A DNA stretch of 64,000 bases from Streptomyces sp. MH60 (GTDB taxonomy: Bacteria > Actinomycetota > Actinomycetes > Streptomycetales > Streptomycetaceae). The stretch covers positions 1 to 64,000 of the forward strand of contig NZ_MULI01000018.1 in NCBI RefSeq assembly GCF_002939385.1. Direction: 5' to 3'. Of this stretch, positions 34,386-42,313 are shown in pieces. The position numbers and the translations under genes were made by a program. Position 1 is the first letter of the stretch, and the number at the start of each line of letters is the position of its first letter. Under the pieces are notes generated by a model, which did not search any database, had not been told where the DNA came from, and saw nothing but the letters and a program-made list of their open reading frames with translations.

Positions 34386-35861
34386 TCAGACCTCGACCGC
34401 CGTGCCGGTCCGCGTCTTCTCGGCGGAGGGCCGGGGGCCGGGCCGGCCCGGCAGGAGCAGGCAGAGCGGGACGGCGAGGGCGGTGAGGGCCACCGACCAC
34501 CAGAACGCCCGGTCGAACGCGTCGGCCAGGGCGCTCGCTCCGTGGGCGCCGAGGGAGGCGTGCTGCAGGACGACGGCGAGCACGGCGATCCCCACCGAGC
34601 CGCCGACCTGCTGGGCGATGCGGGTGAGGACACCGGCGTCGGGGATCTCCTGGTGCGGCAGCCCGACATAGGCGGCGCCCATCGGCGCGATCATGGCGGC
34701 GCCGAGCGCGACGCCGCGCACGAACAGCGCCGCCATGAGCAGCAGTTCGCCGGTGTCGGCGGTGACGAAGGCGAACGGCACCGTGGCCAGGGCGACGCAG
34801 GCGAAAGCGGTCACGGCGACCGGGCGGGGGCCGACGCGGTCCATGTACCGGCCCGACAGGCCGCGCGCGAGGAGCGCCCCGACGCCCTGCGGGATGAGCA
34901 GGAGCCCGGCGCCGAGGGCGTCCTCGCCGCGGACCTGCTGGAAGTACAGGGGCAGCAGCATCATCGGCCCGTACAGGGCGATGCCGCCCAGGAAGAGCAG
35001 GGTGCCCGAGGAGGCCACCGCCCGGTGGCGGAACAGCCGCAGGTCGACCAGGGCGCCGCCGGTGCGGGTCAGTGACCGAACCGTGAAGCCGCCGACGAGG
35101 GCGAGTCCGCCGAGCAGCGGCACGAGGACCCCGGCGCCGGTGAGGCCCGCGCTGCCCTCGACCCGGGACAGGGCGTAGACCAGGGCGGTGACGCCCGGGC
35201 AGAACAGGAACAGGCCGACGACGTCGAGACGGACGCGGGGGCCGCCGGGCTCCGGCCGGTCGTCGGGGAGGTTCCGCCGGGCCAGCCAGCCGCCGACGAG
35301 GCAGAAGGGGATGTTGACGAAGAACATCCAGCGCCAGTCGGCCAGATGCAGGACGAGGCCGCCCAGGGCCGGGCCGAGGATCGGACCGAGCGCGGTGGGC
35401 ACCGTGATGATCGCCATGACCTTGCCCGGGTGGCGGCCCTTGGCGGCCTGCATGAGCAGCGTGGCCATGAGCGGCATCATGACGCCGCCCGCCAGGCCCT
35501 GGACGACCCGGAAGACGATCAGGCTCCCGGCGTTCCACGCCAGCGCGCTGAGGACCGAGCCGAGCAGGAACCCGCCCAGGGCCGCGATCCACAGCCGTCG
35601 GCCGCCGAAGCGCGACTGGGCCCACGCGGCGAGCGGGATGGTGGCGAACACCGCCAGCAGGTAGCCGGTGCTCACCCACTGGATGGTGGCCGGCGGGGCG
35701 TCGAACTCCTTTACCAGGTCGCCCAGCGCGACGCTGACGACGGTGGTGTCGAAGACGACGGCGAGCGCGCCCACGACGAGCGTGGCTCCCATGCGCCACA
35801 CGGCGGGATCGATGCGATCGGGATCCGCTCCCGCGGGCGCGGTCCCGTGGGGGGTGCTCAC
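34386..35861 (-). CDS. MFS drug efflux transporter, DHA2 (EmrB/QacA) family
   Basis: The 491-residue protein has 14 predicted helices. ALAVVFDTTVVSVALGDL and FRVVQGLAGGVMMPLMATL (motif C region and helix 5) mark the DHA2 family of proton-driven multidrug exporters. The GTG start follows AAGGAGG at 8 nt. It is divergent from a TetR gene, with two copies of a candidate operator between them, the standard layout of a TetR-controlled efflux pump. The exported compound is unknown. Confidence 0.9.
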   Translation of the reverse strand: MSTPHGTAPAGADPDRIDPAVWRMGATLVVGALAVVFDTTVVSVALGDLVKEFDAPPATIQWVSTGYLLAVFATIPLAAWAQSRFGGRRLWIAALGGFLLGSVLSALAWNAGSLIVFRVVQGLAGGVMMPLMATLLMQAAKGRHPGKVMAIITVPTALGPILGPALGGLVLHLADWRWMFFVNIPFCLVGGWLARRNLPDDRPEPGGPRVRLDVVGLFLFCPGVTALVYALSRVEGSAGLTGAGVLVPLLGGLALVGGFTVRSLTRTGGALVDLRLFRHRAVASSGTLLFLGGIALYGPMMLLPLYFQQVRGEDALGAGLLLIPQGVGALLARGLSGRYMDRVGPRPVAVTAFACVALATVPFAFVTADTGELLLMAALFVRGVALGAAMIAPMGAAYVGLPHQEIPDAGVLTRIAQQVGGSVGIAVLAVVLQHASLGAHGASALADAFDRAFWWSVALTALAVPLCLLLPGRPGPRPSAEKTRTGTAVEV

Positions 35862-35880
35862 GAACCCCACCTCCTTAGAT

Positions 35881-35940
35881 AGAACAGCCTTTCTTACGCT
35901 CGTCAGGGTAGGGCCGCTAGGATAAGAAAGGCAACTCTTT
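35881..35940. promoter_or_regulatory. Paired TetR operators between efflux gene and regulator
   Basis: GCCTTTCTTA (35887-35896) and TAAGAAAGGC (35923-35932) are inverted copies 26 nt apart. Each is also the core of a local dyad: AGAA-N6-TTCT on the efflux side and AAGA-N8-TCTT on the regulator side. TAGGAT (35918-35923) is a -10 candidate for the TetR gene. Confidence 0.6.
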
Positions 35941-35963
35941 CCCACTTGGCCGAGGAGGCGTGG

Positions 35964-36533
35964 ATGGCTCAGCGGCGCCGCGGAGCGGCACTGGAGAAGG
36001 CGCTCCTGGACGCGGCCTGGGAGGAACTCGCCGAACGCGGTTACGCCAGGTTCACCATGGACGCCGTCGTCAGGCGCGCGGGCACCAGCCCGCCGGTGCT
36101 CTACCGCCGCTGGTCGCACCGCGACGAGCTGGCCCGGGCGGCCGTCGTCCACGCCCTGGAGGAGGCGCGCGTCGACACCCCCGACACGGGCAGCCTGCGG
36201 GGGGACGTCCTCGCCCTCATGCGGGAGATCGGCACCGCCAACGCCCGGCTCGTCATCCTCATGTACGCGCACCTGGCCGGGTACTACCAGGAGACCGGCA
36301 CCAACCCCGGCGACCTGCTCGACGAGACGCGCGGGAAGTCCGCGGACGCGCTCGCGGAGGTCTACGACCGGGCCGTCGCCCGCGGCGAGGCCAGGCCGGA
36401 ACGGCTCACCGAGCGCGTCAGGTCCCTCCCCTTCGACCTGCTGCGCCAGGAAATCCTCGTGACCCTCGCGCAGGTCCCCGATGACGTCGTCGAAGAGATC
36501 GTCGACACGGTCTTCCTGCCCCTGGTGCGCTGA
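35964..36533 (+). CDS. TetR-family regulator of the adjacent efflux pump
   Basis: The 189-residue protein has an N-terminal DNA-binding domain (AQRRRGAALEKALLDAAWEE, then MDAVVRRAGTSPPVLYRRW) and a helical ligand domain of the TetR_C_16-like type. ATG at 35964 follows GAGGAGG at 6 nt. It most likely represses the divergent MFS gene until a drug or metabolite binds. Confidence 0.9.
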   Translation: MAQRRRGAALEKALLDAAWEELAERGYARFTMDAVVRRAGTSPPVLYRRWSHRDELARAAVVHALEEARVDTPDTGSLRGDVLALMREIGTANARLVILMYAHLAGYYQETGTNPGDLLDETRGKSADALAEVYDRAVARGEARPERLTERVRSLPFDLLRQEILVTLAQVPDDVVEEIVDTVFLPLVR

Positions 36534-36557
36534 CGGCCGAGGCGGGAGGGGTCCGGG

Positions 36558-36935
36558 CTAGGCGTCCACGAGCCGGGAGCGGATGAGGAAGCGCACCCCT
36601 TCGGGCGCCTCCAGCGAGAAACCGCTGCCCCGGCCCGGGACGACGTCCACGATCAGCCGGGTGTGGCTCCACACCTCGTACTGACTGCGCGACATCCAGA
36701 ACTCCACCGGCTCCTCCACGCCGTCGACGGCCAGCTCGCCGAGCAGCACGTCCGAGGCGCCGGTGCGGAACTCGCCGGCCGGGTAGCACATGGGGGCGCT
36801 GCCGTCGCAGCAACCGCCGGACTGGTGGAACATCAGCGGGCCGTGCGCCTCGCGGAGCCGCCGCAGCAGTACGGACGCCTCGGGGGTCAGCTCGACGCGC
36901 GGGGTCTCCTCGTATGTGTCGCCCATGCCGTGCAT
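36558..36935 (-). CDS. DUF779 protein
   Basis: The 125-residue protein contains the DUF779 core LMFHQSGGCCDGSAPMCYP, whose conserved Cys and His residues could bind a metal. DUF779 genes commonly adjoin acetaldehyde dehydrogenase genes; here the nearest such gene (53.8 kb) is far away. ATG at 36935 is preferred because codons upstream to an ATG at 37022 have poor third-position bias and overlap the MarR promoter. The upstream start has GAGG at 8 nt, so it is not excluded. Confidence 0.78.
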   Translation of the reverse strand: MHGMGDTYEETPRVELTPEASVLLRRLREAHGPLMFHQSGGCCDGSAPMCYPAGEFRTGASDVLLGELAVDGVEEPVEFWMSRSQYEVWSHTRLIVDVVPGRGSGFSLEAPEGVRFLIRSRLVDA

Positions 36936-37015
36936 GCCACCACGGCGAAGGTTGCGAGTGCGTTGCGCGGGTTCGGTGGCGGGGTTCCGCGGGCTGCCTT
37001 CCCGGGGTACCTCCT

Positions 37016-37045
37016 TTGACATACCTATTTCCTCATATCTATTGT
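37016..37045 (+). promoter_or_regulatory. Leaderless promoter of the MarR gene with direct repeats
   Basis: TTGACA (37016-37021), 18 nt and TATTGT (37040-37045) end 6 nt before the GTG at 37052. Within it the minus strand reads ATAGATATG and ATAGGTATG 14 nt apart (37020-37042), a candidate autoregulatory MarR site covering the -35/-10 spacer. Confidence 0.7.
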
Positions 37046-37051
37046 TCGCGG

Positions 37052-37525
37052 GTGACCGACTCCAGCACCCCTCGCCGGGACACCGACCGCCTGGCCTCCG
37101 GGCTCGCGGCGTGCCTTCCCGCGCTGCACAGGGCGCTGGACCGACAGGTCACCGCCCGGTACCCGCACCCCAAGCCCCCCGAGGGGCAGCTCGCCCTGCT
37201 GCGGTTCGTCGCGCAGCACGAGGGCGCCACGGTGCGCGAGGCCGCCGAGGCCCTGCTGATGAAGCCGAACAACGTCAGCGCCCTGGTCTCCCAGCTCACC
37301 GAGCAGGGAGACCTGGAGCGCCGGCAGGACAGCGCCGACAAGCGCGTCGCCCACCTCCACCTCACGGCCACGGCCCGTGAACGGGTGTCCGAGGTGCGGG
37401 AACTGGAGACCGCTTTCATCCGCCACGCCCTGACCGCCCTCACCGAGGGCCAGCAGGGCGCGCTCGGCTCCGCCCTCGGAGCCCTCGAAGCGTTGACGCG
37501 GCATCTCCACCCCGGCGTCCGCTGA
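37052..37525 (+). CDS. MarR-family regulator
   Basis: The 157-residue winged-helix protein shows VREAAEALLMKPNNVSALVSQ (recognition helix) and the wing GDLERRQDSADKRVAHLHLT. It is followed after 73 nt by an MFS efflux gene on the same strand and probably represses a shared transcript. The GTG start is set by the leaderless promoter; no Shine-Dalgarno sequence is seen. Confidence 0.88.
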   Translation: MTDSSTPRRDTDRLASGLAACLPALHRALDRQVTARYPHPKPPEGQLALLRFVAQHEGATVREAAEALLMKPNNVSALVSQLTEQGDLERRQDSADKRVAHLHLTATARERVSEVRELETAFIRHALTALTEGQQGALGSALGALEALTRHLHPGVR

Positions 37526-37598
37526 CACACGTGCCCGCCCTCTCGGCGCGCCGTTGACTTCCCGCACCACCCCTGAATCCGGAAGAGAAGACTCCGCC

Positions 37599-39200
37599 AT
37601 GCCCTCCACGTCCGTGGATCCTTCCGCCATGCCCGCGGCCGAGACCGCCCCCGTCCCACGGGCGGCAGGCCGCCTGCGGTCCAATCCGTGGCTGACCCTC
37701 CTCGCCGTCGCGTTCGGCCTGTTCATGGTCCAGCTCGACGGGTCCGTCGTCGCCATCGCCAACCCCGAGATCGGCAGCGACCTGCACGCGTCCACCGCCC
37801 AGCTCCAGTGGGTGACCAACGCCTACCTGCTCGCCCTCGCCGCCACCCTCATCCTGGGCGGCAAGCTCGGCGACCGCTTCGGCCGCCGCACCTACTACCT
37901 GGTGGGTGTCGCCGGCTTCACCCTCGCCTCCGTCGCCATCGGTCTGTCCGGTTCGATCGAGGGAGTCGTCGCCTTCCGCGCCCTCCAAGGTGCCTTCGGC
38001 GGACTGCTGGTGCCCAACACCCTCGGACTGCTCCGCTCCGTCTTCCCGCCCAGGAAGTTCGGCATGGCCGTCGGCATCTGGGCCATGGTCTCCGCCGTCG
38101 CCACGGCCCTCGGCCCCATCGTCGGCGGACTCCTCGTGGAGCACGTCGACTGGGAGTCCGTCTTCTACGTCAACGCCCCCATCGGTGTCCTCGCCATCGT
38201 CTTCGGCGCCCTCGTCCTCCCGGAGAGCCGCAACGCCGGGGGCCGCGAGCGCTTCGACATACCCGGCCTCGTCCTGCTCGCCCTCGGCCTCCTGGCCGTC
38301 GTCTTCGGCGTCGTCAAGGGCGAGACCTGGGGCTGGACCTCGGCCGGCACCCTCGGTGCCATCGCCGCCGGCCTCGTCCTCCTGCTCGTGTTCGGCCGGT
38401 ACGAGACCCGCGTGGAGCACCCGCTGCTGCCGATGCGCCTGTTCCGCAGCCGCGCGCTGACCATCGGCGCGGTCATCACCGCGCTGAACTTCTTCGTGAT
38501 GCTCGGCGTGATCTTCTTCGTCATGCTGTACCTGCAGAACGTGCGCGGCTTCACGCCGGTCGAGGCGGGCGTGCGGACACTCCCGCTCAGCCTCGCCTCG
38601 CTGGTCGCCTCGCCCCTGGGCGCGGCCCTGACCCAGCGCTTCGGGCCCCGGCTGACCATGCCGCTGGGCATGCTGCTCCAGGCGGCCTCCTGCTTCGGCA
38701 TGCTCACCTGGCAGACCGACTCCGCCTACGCCACCATGTGGCCGCCGTTCATCGCGCTCGGCCTCGGCGTCGGCATGGTGATGTCCGCCTCCTCCGACGC
38801 CATCGTGGGCAACGCCCCCGTCCGGGACGGCGGGGTGGCGGGCGGTCTCCAGGCGACCACCCTGCAGATCGGCGGCGCGCTCGGCACGTCCGTGCTGGTC
38901 TCCCTGATCAGCGCCCAGGTGCGCGGCACCCTCACCGGTGAGCTGACCGGCGCGGGCGTCCCCCCGGCCGTGGCCAACGGTCTCCAGGAGGCCGAGGACG
39001 CGGTGGCGATGGGCGTGGCGCCCGTCTCCGGCGGCATGCCGGCCGGGCTGCGGGCCGCCGTGGTGGAGGGCAGCGGGCAGGCGTTCATGAACGGCGTCCA
39101 TGTGGCCGTGGCCGTCACGGGCGTCCTCTGCGTGCTCGGCGCGGCCCTCGCGGCGGCCGGACTCAGGCCTCCCCGGCCGCGGCGCGCGGAAGCACCGTGA
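37599..39200 (+). CDS. MFS drug efflux transporter, DHA2 family, 14 helices
   Basis: The 533-residue protein starts with a polar tail and then FGLFMVQLDGSVVAIANPEI, the DHA2 helix-1 signature. GGKLGDRFGRRTYYLVG is motif A and ALQGAFGGLLVPNTLGLL is the helix-4/5 region. It exports drugs or metabolites with proton exchange, probably under control of the upstream MarR gene. Its 3' end overlaps the convergent DUF5519 gene by 38 bp. Confidence 0.9.
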   Translation: MPSTSVDPSAMPAAETAPVPRAAGRLRSNPWLTLLAVAFGLFMVQLDGSVVAIANPEIGSDLHASTAQLQWVTNAYLLALAATLILGGKLGDRFGRRTYYLVGVAGFTLASVAIGLSGSIEGVVAFRALQGAFGGLLVPNTLGLLRSVFPPRKFGMAVGIWAMVSAVATALGPIVGGLLVEHVDWESVFYVNAPIGVLAIVFGALVLPESRNAGGRERFDIPGLVLLALGLLAVVFGVVKGETWGWTSAGTLGAIAAGLVLLLVFGRYETRVEHPLLPMRLFRSRALTIGAVITALNFFVMLGVIFFVMLYLQNVRGFTPVEAGVRTLPLSLASLVASPLGAALTQRFGPRLTMPLGMLLQAASCFGMLTWQTDSAYATMWPPFIALGLGVGMVMSASSDAIVGNAPVRDGGVAGGLQATTLQIGGALGTSVLVSLISAQVRGTLTGELTGAGVPPAVANGLQEAEDAVAMGVAPVSGGMPAGLRAAVVEGSGQAFMNGVHVAVAVTGVLCVLGAALAAAGLRPPRPRRAEAP

Positions 39201-39588
39201 CCCGGCGGAAGTTGCACCCGTGGGAGACCGCGAGAGCCGCCGGCCCCGTCGGGCCCGGGGCGCGGTCGGCCGGCGGCCGGGACTGATGGGCCTTGAGCGC
39301 GATGCTCACCAGGCTCAGCAGCAGGTCGACGTCCGTGTCGCAGTCCAGGTGCACCGTCACCCAACGGGAGCCGGGCACCAGACGGATGGCGGTGGAGCCG
39401 CCGAGGTCGTACTGGAAGCGCTGGATGGCCCGGTGGGTGAGGTGGAGGTCCACGTCCCGGTCCGAGTGGAAGTGGACGATCTCGTCGCGGACGGAGCACA
39501 GTGCCCGTCCGGTTCCGCAACTGGCCCGACCCGCCGAGAGGTCGGGCCAGGCTTGCAGCCGCTCAAAGGCGCGCTGGGCCGGAGTCAT
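39163..39588 (-). CDS. DUF5519 (luciferase-domain-like) protein
   Basis: The 141-residue soluble protein opens with TPAQRAFERLQAWPDLSAG and contains IVHFHSDRDVDLHLTHRAIQ. These fit small DUF5519 proteins, sometimes labelled luciferase-family, whose function is unknown. The start is the only ATG in a suitable place. It overlaps the end of the efflux gene by 38 bp on the opposite strand. Confidence 0.65.
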   Translation of the reverse strand: MTPAQRAFERLQAWPDLSAGRASCGTGRALCSVRDEIVHFHSDRDVDLHLTHRAIQRFQYDLGGSTAIRLVPGSRWVTVHLDCDTDVDLLLSLVSIALKAHQSRPPADRAPGPTGPAALAVSHGCNFRRVTVLPRAAAGEA

Positions 39589-39653
39589 GGCCCTATCGTC
39601 GCCCGATCACCGCTTCGCAACCAGAGGTTGAGCGATTTGTAACCGGCACGTGA

Positions 39654-39709
39654 GGTCGGCGGGAGCCTGCCGGGCTCCCGCCGACCGTGGTGCCCGACAC
39701 GTGTCGGGC
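39654..39709 (-). terminator. Terminator of the LPMO gene (two hairpins)
   Basis: A perfect 14-bp stem (39654-39667 with 39673-39686, 5-nt loop) follows an 18-bp palindrome GCCCGACACGTGTCGGGC (39692-39709) located 6 nt after the LPMO stop. Confidence 0.8.
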
Positions 39710-39714
39710 GTGCG

Positions 39715-40806
39715 TCAGGACGTCACGCAGCCGATCGAGTCGACCGGGAAGTCATGGCCCGTCGACGTGGCGGTGAAGCCGAAGGTCACGCTCCCGTCCG
39801 GTGGTACCACGCGGTTGTGGTCCACGTTCCGGACCGTGACCGTCCCGTCGGAGCCCTTGGACAGCGATCCGTTCCACACCCCGCCGAGCGTGGTCCCGCT
39901 GCCCGGCTTCCACTGCACGGCCCAGCCGTCGAGCGGCTCGGTGCCGTGGTTCATCACCTCGACCGAGCCCTGGAATCCACCGCTCCAGGAGTTCTCCACG
40001 GAGTACACGGCCATGCAGGAGCCGGTGTGCGTGGGCGGCGGGGTGGTCGGGTCCGTCGGGGTCGGCGTCGGGTCCGGGGTGCTGCCGGAACCGCGGATGC
40101 CGGTGACCTCTCCGTTGCCGCCGTCGAAGACGACGTCCGAGCAGGAGAAGAAGTTCTCCTGGCTGTCCGAACGCACCCACTGCATGAAGATCAGCGCGTC
40201 ACCCGAGCGGCCCGAGGGCAGCGCGAGATCCCAGGAGTAGTGGCCCCCGTCGGTGCCCGGCGAGCCCTGCTGGGGCGGGTTGGTCACCGTCTGGATCAGC
40301 TCCAGGTCGTCCCAGCCCAGCTCGGACGTGGGCGACCAGCCCGGCTTGGTCAGGTACACCCGGAAGTCACCCGGGTGGGCCGCCCAGTTGCTGTACTGCA
40401 CTGGGATCGTCGCCCCCGACGTCAGATGCGTGCGGGGCCAGTCCGAGCGGGCGGCGTTGTAGGCGGAGAAGTCGTACGGGGAACGGTCACCGGCGCTGCA
40501 CAGGGTGCCGTCCGGCACGTAACCGGCGCCGCGGCCGCCCGCGTTGGAGTCGAGCACGGCGAACCAGTTGTACAGGGCCGTCGCGCCGCTCTGGTCGAGC
40601 GCGGCCCGACACGCCGGGTTGGTCGGGTCGAGGGCGCCGGTGCCGGTCTTGGCGTCCAGCTGGCACAGGTAGGTGCGGGAGCCGGGCATCATCGCCACGC
40701 CGTGCGCCTCGGCCCGCCCCTGCCCGAGCAGGAGGGTCACGCCGAGCGAGCCGAGCAGGGTGGCCAGTACCGCCGCCAGGGATAGGAATCTGGTGCGTCG
40801 AACCAT
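39715..40806 (-). CDS. celS2: AA10 lytic polysaccharide monooxygenase with CBM2 (CelS2-like)
   Basis: The 363-residue secreted copper enzyme cleaves cellulose oxidatively. After the signal peptide (1-34) the mature protein starts with His35 (AEA|HGVAMMPGS), which with His144 in NWAAHPGDF forms the copper histidine brace. Both positions match S. coelicolor CelS2 as I recall it. A Thr/Pro linker (about 242-262) leads to a C-terminal CBM2 cellulose-binding domain (SVENSWSGGFQGSVEVMNHG). It follows the GH12 endoglucanase gene but is separated from it by a strong hairpin, so it probably has its own promoter. Confidence 0.94.
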   Translation of the reverse strand: MVRRTRFLSLAAVLATLLGSLGVTLLLGQGRAEAHGVAMMPGSRTYLCQLDAKTGTGALDPTNPACRAALDQSGATALYNWFAVLDSNAGGRGAGYVPDGTLCSAGDRSPYDFSAYNAARSDWPRTHLTSGATIPVQYSNWAAHPGDFRVYLTKPGWSPTSELGWDDLELIQTVTNPPQQGSPGTDGGHYSWDLALPSGRSGDALIFMQWVRSDSQENFFSCSDVVFDGGNGEVTGIRGSGSTPDPTPTPTDPTTPPPTHTGSCMAVYSVENSWSGGFQGSVEVMNHGTEPLDGWAVQWKPGSGTTLGGVWNGSLSKGSDGTVTVRNVDHNRVVPPDGSVTFGFTATSTGHDFPVDSIGCVTS

Positions 40807-40891
40807 AGGGGTCTCCTGGTTCCGGTCCGTAGGTGAGCTGTGAGGTGCGAGCTGATGGATGATCCGTTCATGACAAGATCGGAGATGGAAC

Positions 40892-40933
40892 CCCCGCCCG
40901 TCCGGGGCGGGCGCTTCGACCGGACGGGCGGGG
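40892..40933 (-). terminator. Terminator of the GH12 gene
   Basis: CCCCGCCCGTCCGG (40892-40905) and its perfect complement (40920-40933) form a 14-bp stem with a 14-nt loop, 16 nt after the endoglucanase stop. Confidence 0.8.
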
Positions 40934-40948
40934 AGGCGGTGGGGGCCG

Positions 40949-42103
40949 TTACGCCGTGGTGCAGGCGGTGTCGTTCAGCCGGAAACCGGCCGGCTCGGCG
41001 AACGCGCCGCCGTAGGTGCCCTGGAAGCCGAACGACAGGCTGCCGCCGGGTGCGATCCGGGCGTTGTGGCTCGCGCCGGTCGCCGTGACGGCGCCCGTGG
41101 ACGGCGTCACGGAGGCGTTCCAGGCGTTGGTGATCCGCTGGCCGGAGGGCAGGGTGAAGGCCAGTCGCCAGCCGTCGACGGGGGCCGTACCGGTGTTGGT
41201 GAGGGTGACGTCGGCGGTGAAGCCGTCCTGCCAGACGTTCGTGCCGTACGACACCGCGCACGCCGACGCGTCACCCGGGTCGCCGGGATCGGGGTCCGGG
41301 CCGCCCGGGGTGCCGCCGGTCTCGACGGTGGAGGAGAAGGAGTTCACGGCCAGTCCCGCACCGTTCTGCCAGGGCTCGAACCCGGCCTGAACACTCGTCA
41401 GGTACCAGTCGTCCTCGGCGAGTCCGCGCGCGACCGTCGCCCGGACGAAGTCCATGACGTCGAAGCTCCAGCCGGTGATCGCCGACGGCGCCACGAACGA
41501 CAGCACGTCGTTGGAGCCGTTGCCGCCGCTCCAGACCTCCCAGCTCCGTCCGCCGACGGTGGCCGTGCCCACCGGGGAGCCGATGGGCTGGATCGGGCCC
41601 ACCCTGTTGAACCAGATCATGATCTCGGTCCGGTTGACCCCGTCGGTCCGGGCCGTCGGGTCCAGCCAGATGTCGTACGAGGCGTTGTAGACGGCGCCGT
41701 CGACGAAGCCGTACGAGATGCCGGACGGCGCCCGGGAGACGGTGTCGAGCCGGGCGGGGAGGTTGGTGCCCGGCGAACAGGTCGTGTAATGGCAGCCGTT
41801 GAAGACCGACGGGTACGACTTCGGTGCCCCGTTGGTCGGCACCGAGCCGTCGGCCTGCGTGACCCGGAAGCCGGTGTCGGTGGCGGTGACGCACTGGGTG
41901 GCGCTGGAGCCCCAGCGGTTGTTCTGGACGACGTACCGTCCCTGGATCGTCGTCGTCCCGAACGGTTCGCACAGGGTGGTGTCCGCCTGGGCCGGCGCCG
42001 CGGCGGTCACGAGTGACGCGAGGAGGGTGAAGATCGCCAAGGCCGCGCCCAGGGCGCCTAAGAGGCCGCGAGGGGTGCGGGCTTGGGGCCGTAGCGTTCG
42101 CAT
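40949..42103 (-). CDS. celB: GH12 endo-beta-1,4-glucanase with CBM2 (CelB-like)
   Basis: The 384-residue secreted cellulase has a signal peptide (1-40, ending APAQA), a GH12 catalytic domain with the two catalytic acids Glu160 (NRTEIMIWF) and Glu243 (GFEPWQNG), a Gly/Asp/Pro linker and a C-terminal CBM2 (SYGTNVWQDGFTADVTLTN). It cuts internal bonds of cellulose, complementing the LPMO encoded next to it. Two TGGGAGCGCTCCCA-type boxes in the 5' leader point to repression by a CebR-type LacI protein relieved by cello-oligosaccharides. Confidence 0.94.
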   Translation of the reverse strand: MRTLRPQARTPRGLLGALGAALAIFTLLASLVTAAAPAQADTTLCEPFGTTTIQGRYVVQNNRWGSSATQCVTATDTGFRVTQADGSVPTNGAPKSYPSVFNGCHYTTCSPGTNLPARLDTVSRAPSGISYGFVDGAVYNASYDIWLDPTARTDGVNRTEIMIWFNRVGPIQPIGSPVGTATVGGRSWEVWSGGNGSNDVLSFVAPSAITGWSFDVMDFVRATVARGLAEDDWYLTSVQAGFEPWQNGAGLAVNSFSSTVETGGTPGGPDPDPGDPGDASACAVSYGTNVWQDGFTADVTLTNTGTAPVDGWRLAFTLPSGQRITNAWNASVTPSTGAVTATGASHNARIAPGGSLSFGFQGTYGGAFAEPAGFRLNDTACTTA

Positions 42104-42144
42104 GGGGCCTCTCCGGGAGGGGTGGGGGGAAGGAGGGGCCGGTG

Positions 42145-42184
42145 CGGGAGCGCTCCCAACTCCCCACTGATGGGAGCGCTCCCA
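42145..42184 (-). promoter_or_regulatory. Two CebR-type operators upstream of GH12
   Basis: CGGGAGCGCTCCCA (42145-42158) and TGGGAGCGCTCCCA (42171-42184) are 26 bp apart centre to centre. The second equals the known cellulose-response box of Streptomyces. Both lie downstream of the predicted transcription start, as roadblock operators. Confidence 0.88.
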
Positions 42185-42201
42185 CTTACCGGTTGATGGG
42201 G

Positions 42202-42230
42202 ACTGTAGAAGCGGTTCATGTTCCTGACAA
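42202..42230 (-). promoter_or_regulatory. Promoter of the GH12 gene
   Basis: On the minus strand TTGTCA (42230-42225), 17 nt and TACAGT (42207-42202) resemble a vegetative promoter about 100 nt upstream of the start codon. Confidence 0.6.
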
Positions 42231-42287
42231 GACTGTGCGCGCCAGAGTTGTCGAACGAATCTCGAAGCCGCAGGTGAGACAGGCCCC

Positions 42288-42305
42288 GTCGGGAGCGCTC
42301 CCGAC
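42288..42305 (-). promoter_or_regulatory. Third CebR-type palindrome after the LacI gene
   Basis: GTCGGGAGCGCTCCCGAC is a perfect 18-bp palindrome sharing the GGGAGCGCTCCC core. It lies 9 nt after the LacI stop and about 140 bp from the first GH12 box, a distance compatible with DNA looping or with a terminator hairpin. Confidence 0.7.
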
Positions 42306-42313
42306 GGCCACGC

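Noticed and set aside
36936..37022. Longer DUF779 start at 37022
   Set aside because: Codons in this stretch have low GC3 and overlap the MarR -35. It is kept only as an alternative.
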